Below are positions 63,600-64,000 of a DNA stretch of 64,000 nucleotides, piece by piece (within the stretch, counting starts at the first letter, position 1; every line of letters starts with the position of its first letter). Source of the stretch: Leptobrachium leishanense (taxonomy: Eukaryota; Chordata; Amphibia; Anura; Megophryidae); contig CM019067.1 in assembly GCA_009667805.1 (NCBI GenBank), positions 71,194,997-71,258,996 of the forward strand, in the 5' to 3' direction. The notes beneath the pieces are model-generated. The model saw only the letters and a list, made by a program, of their open reading frames with translations. It did not search any database and was not told where the DNA came from. The position numbers were made by a program, and so were the translations under genes.

Positions 63600-64000
63600 A
63601 ACCTGTTGTTTAGTTCACATGTCTCAATTACTTGTCAGTATGAAACCCAGCCAACTGTCTTGACTTCGGAAGCAATCTAACCATACCCAAGTGATTTTGC
63701 ATGCATTCTGTGCCCCTCGAGTGTTCTAATTAGCTAAGGTCTTCTCAATTGTTTTATTTAGAATTAGAGAGCATATAAAATAAATGACGTATTGCACAAT
63801 GGTGGCGAACAGTAATTACCTTTTTTTTTGTTTCCATCATTGTTGCTAACTCTGTAGTCCCATAACACACATCCTTGGGCATTAATGTTTAATTCGGCGC
63901 TCATTAAACAGAAGGCACACTATTGCTTGGCATGATTCCACGATCTAAATTCCATGTGAGGAATGAACTGCTGGAAGGCTGCCAATGTTATTTCAAGAAC
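63600..64000. promoter_or_regulatory. Possible conserved non-coding element (by texture only)
   Basis: A repeat-free block at the window end with octamer-like TTTTGCATGCATTC, TCTAATTAGCTAAGG, CAGTAATTACC and GCATTAATGTTTAATTCGGC. It is dense in homeodomain-type cores. This is inference without alignment. It overlaps the doubtful exon at 63820-63873. Confidence 0.3.
63820..63873 (-). CDS. Possible short upstream exon of the coiled-coil gene
   Basis: On the minus strand a 54-base open stretch lies between a possible acceptor (GCCCAAG) and a donor-like AAAAAG|GTAATT. It reads DVCYGTTELATMMETKKK and leaves in phase 0, as needed to join the exon at 36936. The join ETKKK-IANQKETIQ would suit a coiled coil. 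Against it, the acceptor is weak, the run of A is low complexity, and the surrounding 63.6-64.0 kb looks like conserved non-coding sequence. It may be chance. Confidence 0.2.

Overview
This is vertebrate nuclear DNA, most likely from an amphibian and probably a frog. The evidence is AT-rich, intron-dominated sequence with long microsatellites. It is packed with L2/CR1-type LINE tails, Tc1-like elements, hAT-type and TTAA-flanked MITEs, foldback elements and minisatellites, and it has no operon-like coding. No bacterial gene, CRISPR array, tRNA or rRNA gene was seen. The species call is inference from repeat style only.

The one gene I can support is a multi-exon gene on the minus strand encoding a long alpha-helical coiled-coil protein. 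Four internal exons, read in coding order, lie at 36706-36936, 29969-30253, 18562-18808 and 10952-11141. All have good splice sites and matching phases (0/0, 0/0, 0/1, 1/2), giving about 317 residues of heptad-rich, charged sequence. The family is not identified with certainty. A possible 54-base upstream exon at 63820-63873 also has the right phase, but it sits in a stretch that looks like a conserved non-coding element. The rest of the window is intron or flank of this gene.

Region by region: 1-7.75 kb is a mosaic of a diverged ~50-bp satellite interrupted by LINE tails and a TA-flanked MITE. It forms an inverted higher-order repeat around a 1.2-kb purine-rich minisatellite. 8-18.9 kb is AT-rich intron with few recognisable transposons, a CA/TA microsatellite and two exons. 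19.1-23 kb holds L2 copies, one broken by a hAT MITE made of CGAAAA-type repeats, plus a TTAA-flanked MITE. 23.3-23.9 kb resembles a conserved non-coding element. 25.9-29.6 kb holds three MITE types and 30-33.5 kb an exon, a minisatellite, a hAT element and a foldback. 36.7-40 kb holds the first clear exon and two nested insertions. 43.4-46.2 kb is a triple nest: an old Tc1-like copy split by an L2 tail and by a hAT element carrying a 53-bp minisatellite. 49-52 kb holds several hairpin elements. 56.4-58.35 kb is an element with ~100-bp inverted ends invaded by nested TTAA elements. 60-63.3 kb holds a short hAT MITE, an almost complete but frameshifted Tc1-like transposon, and a palindrome inside a palindrome.

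Nothing here reads as a new multi-gene system. The most unusual points are the inverted higher-order repeat, a ~65-bp hairpin module shared by otherwise different transposon types, and several nested insertions that can be dated relative to each other by their target-site duplications.
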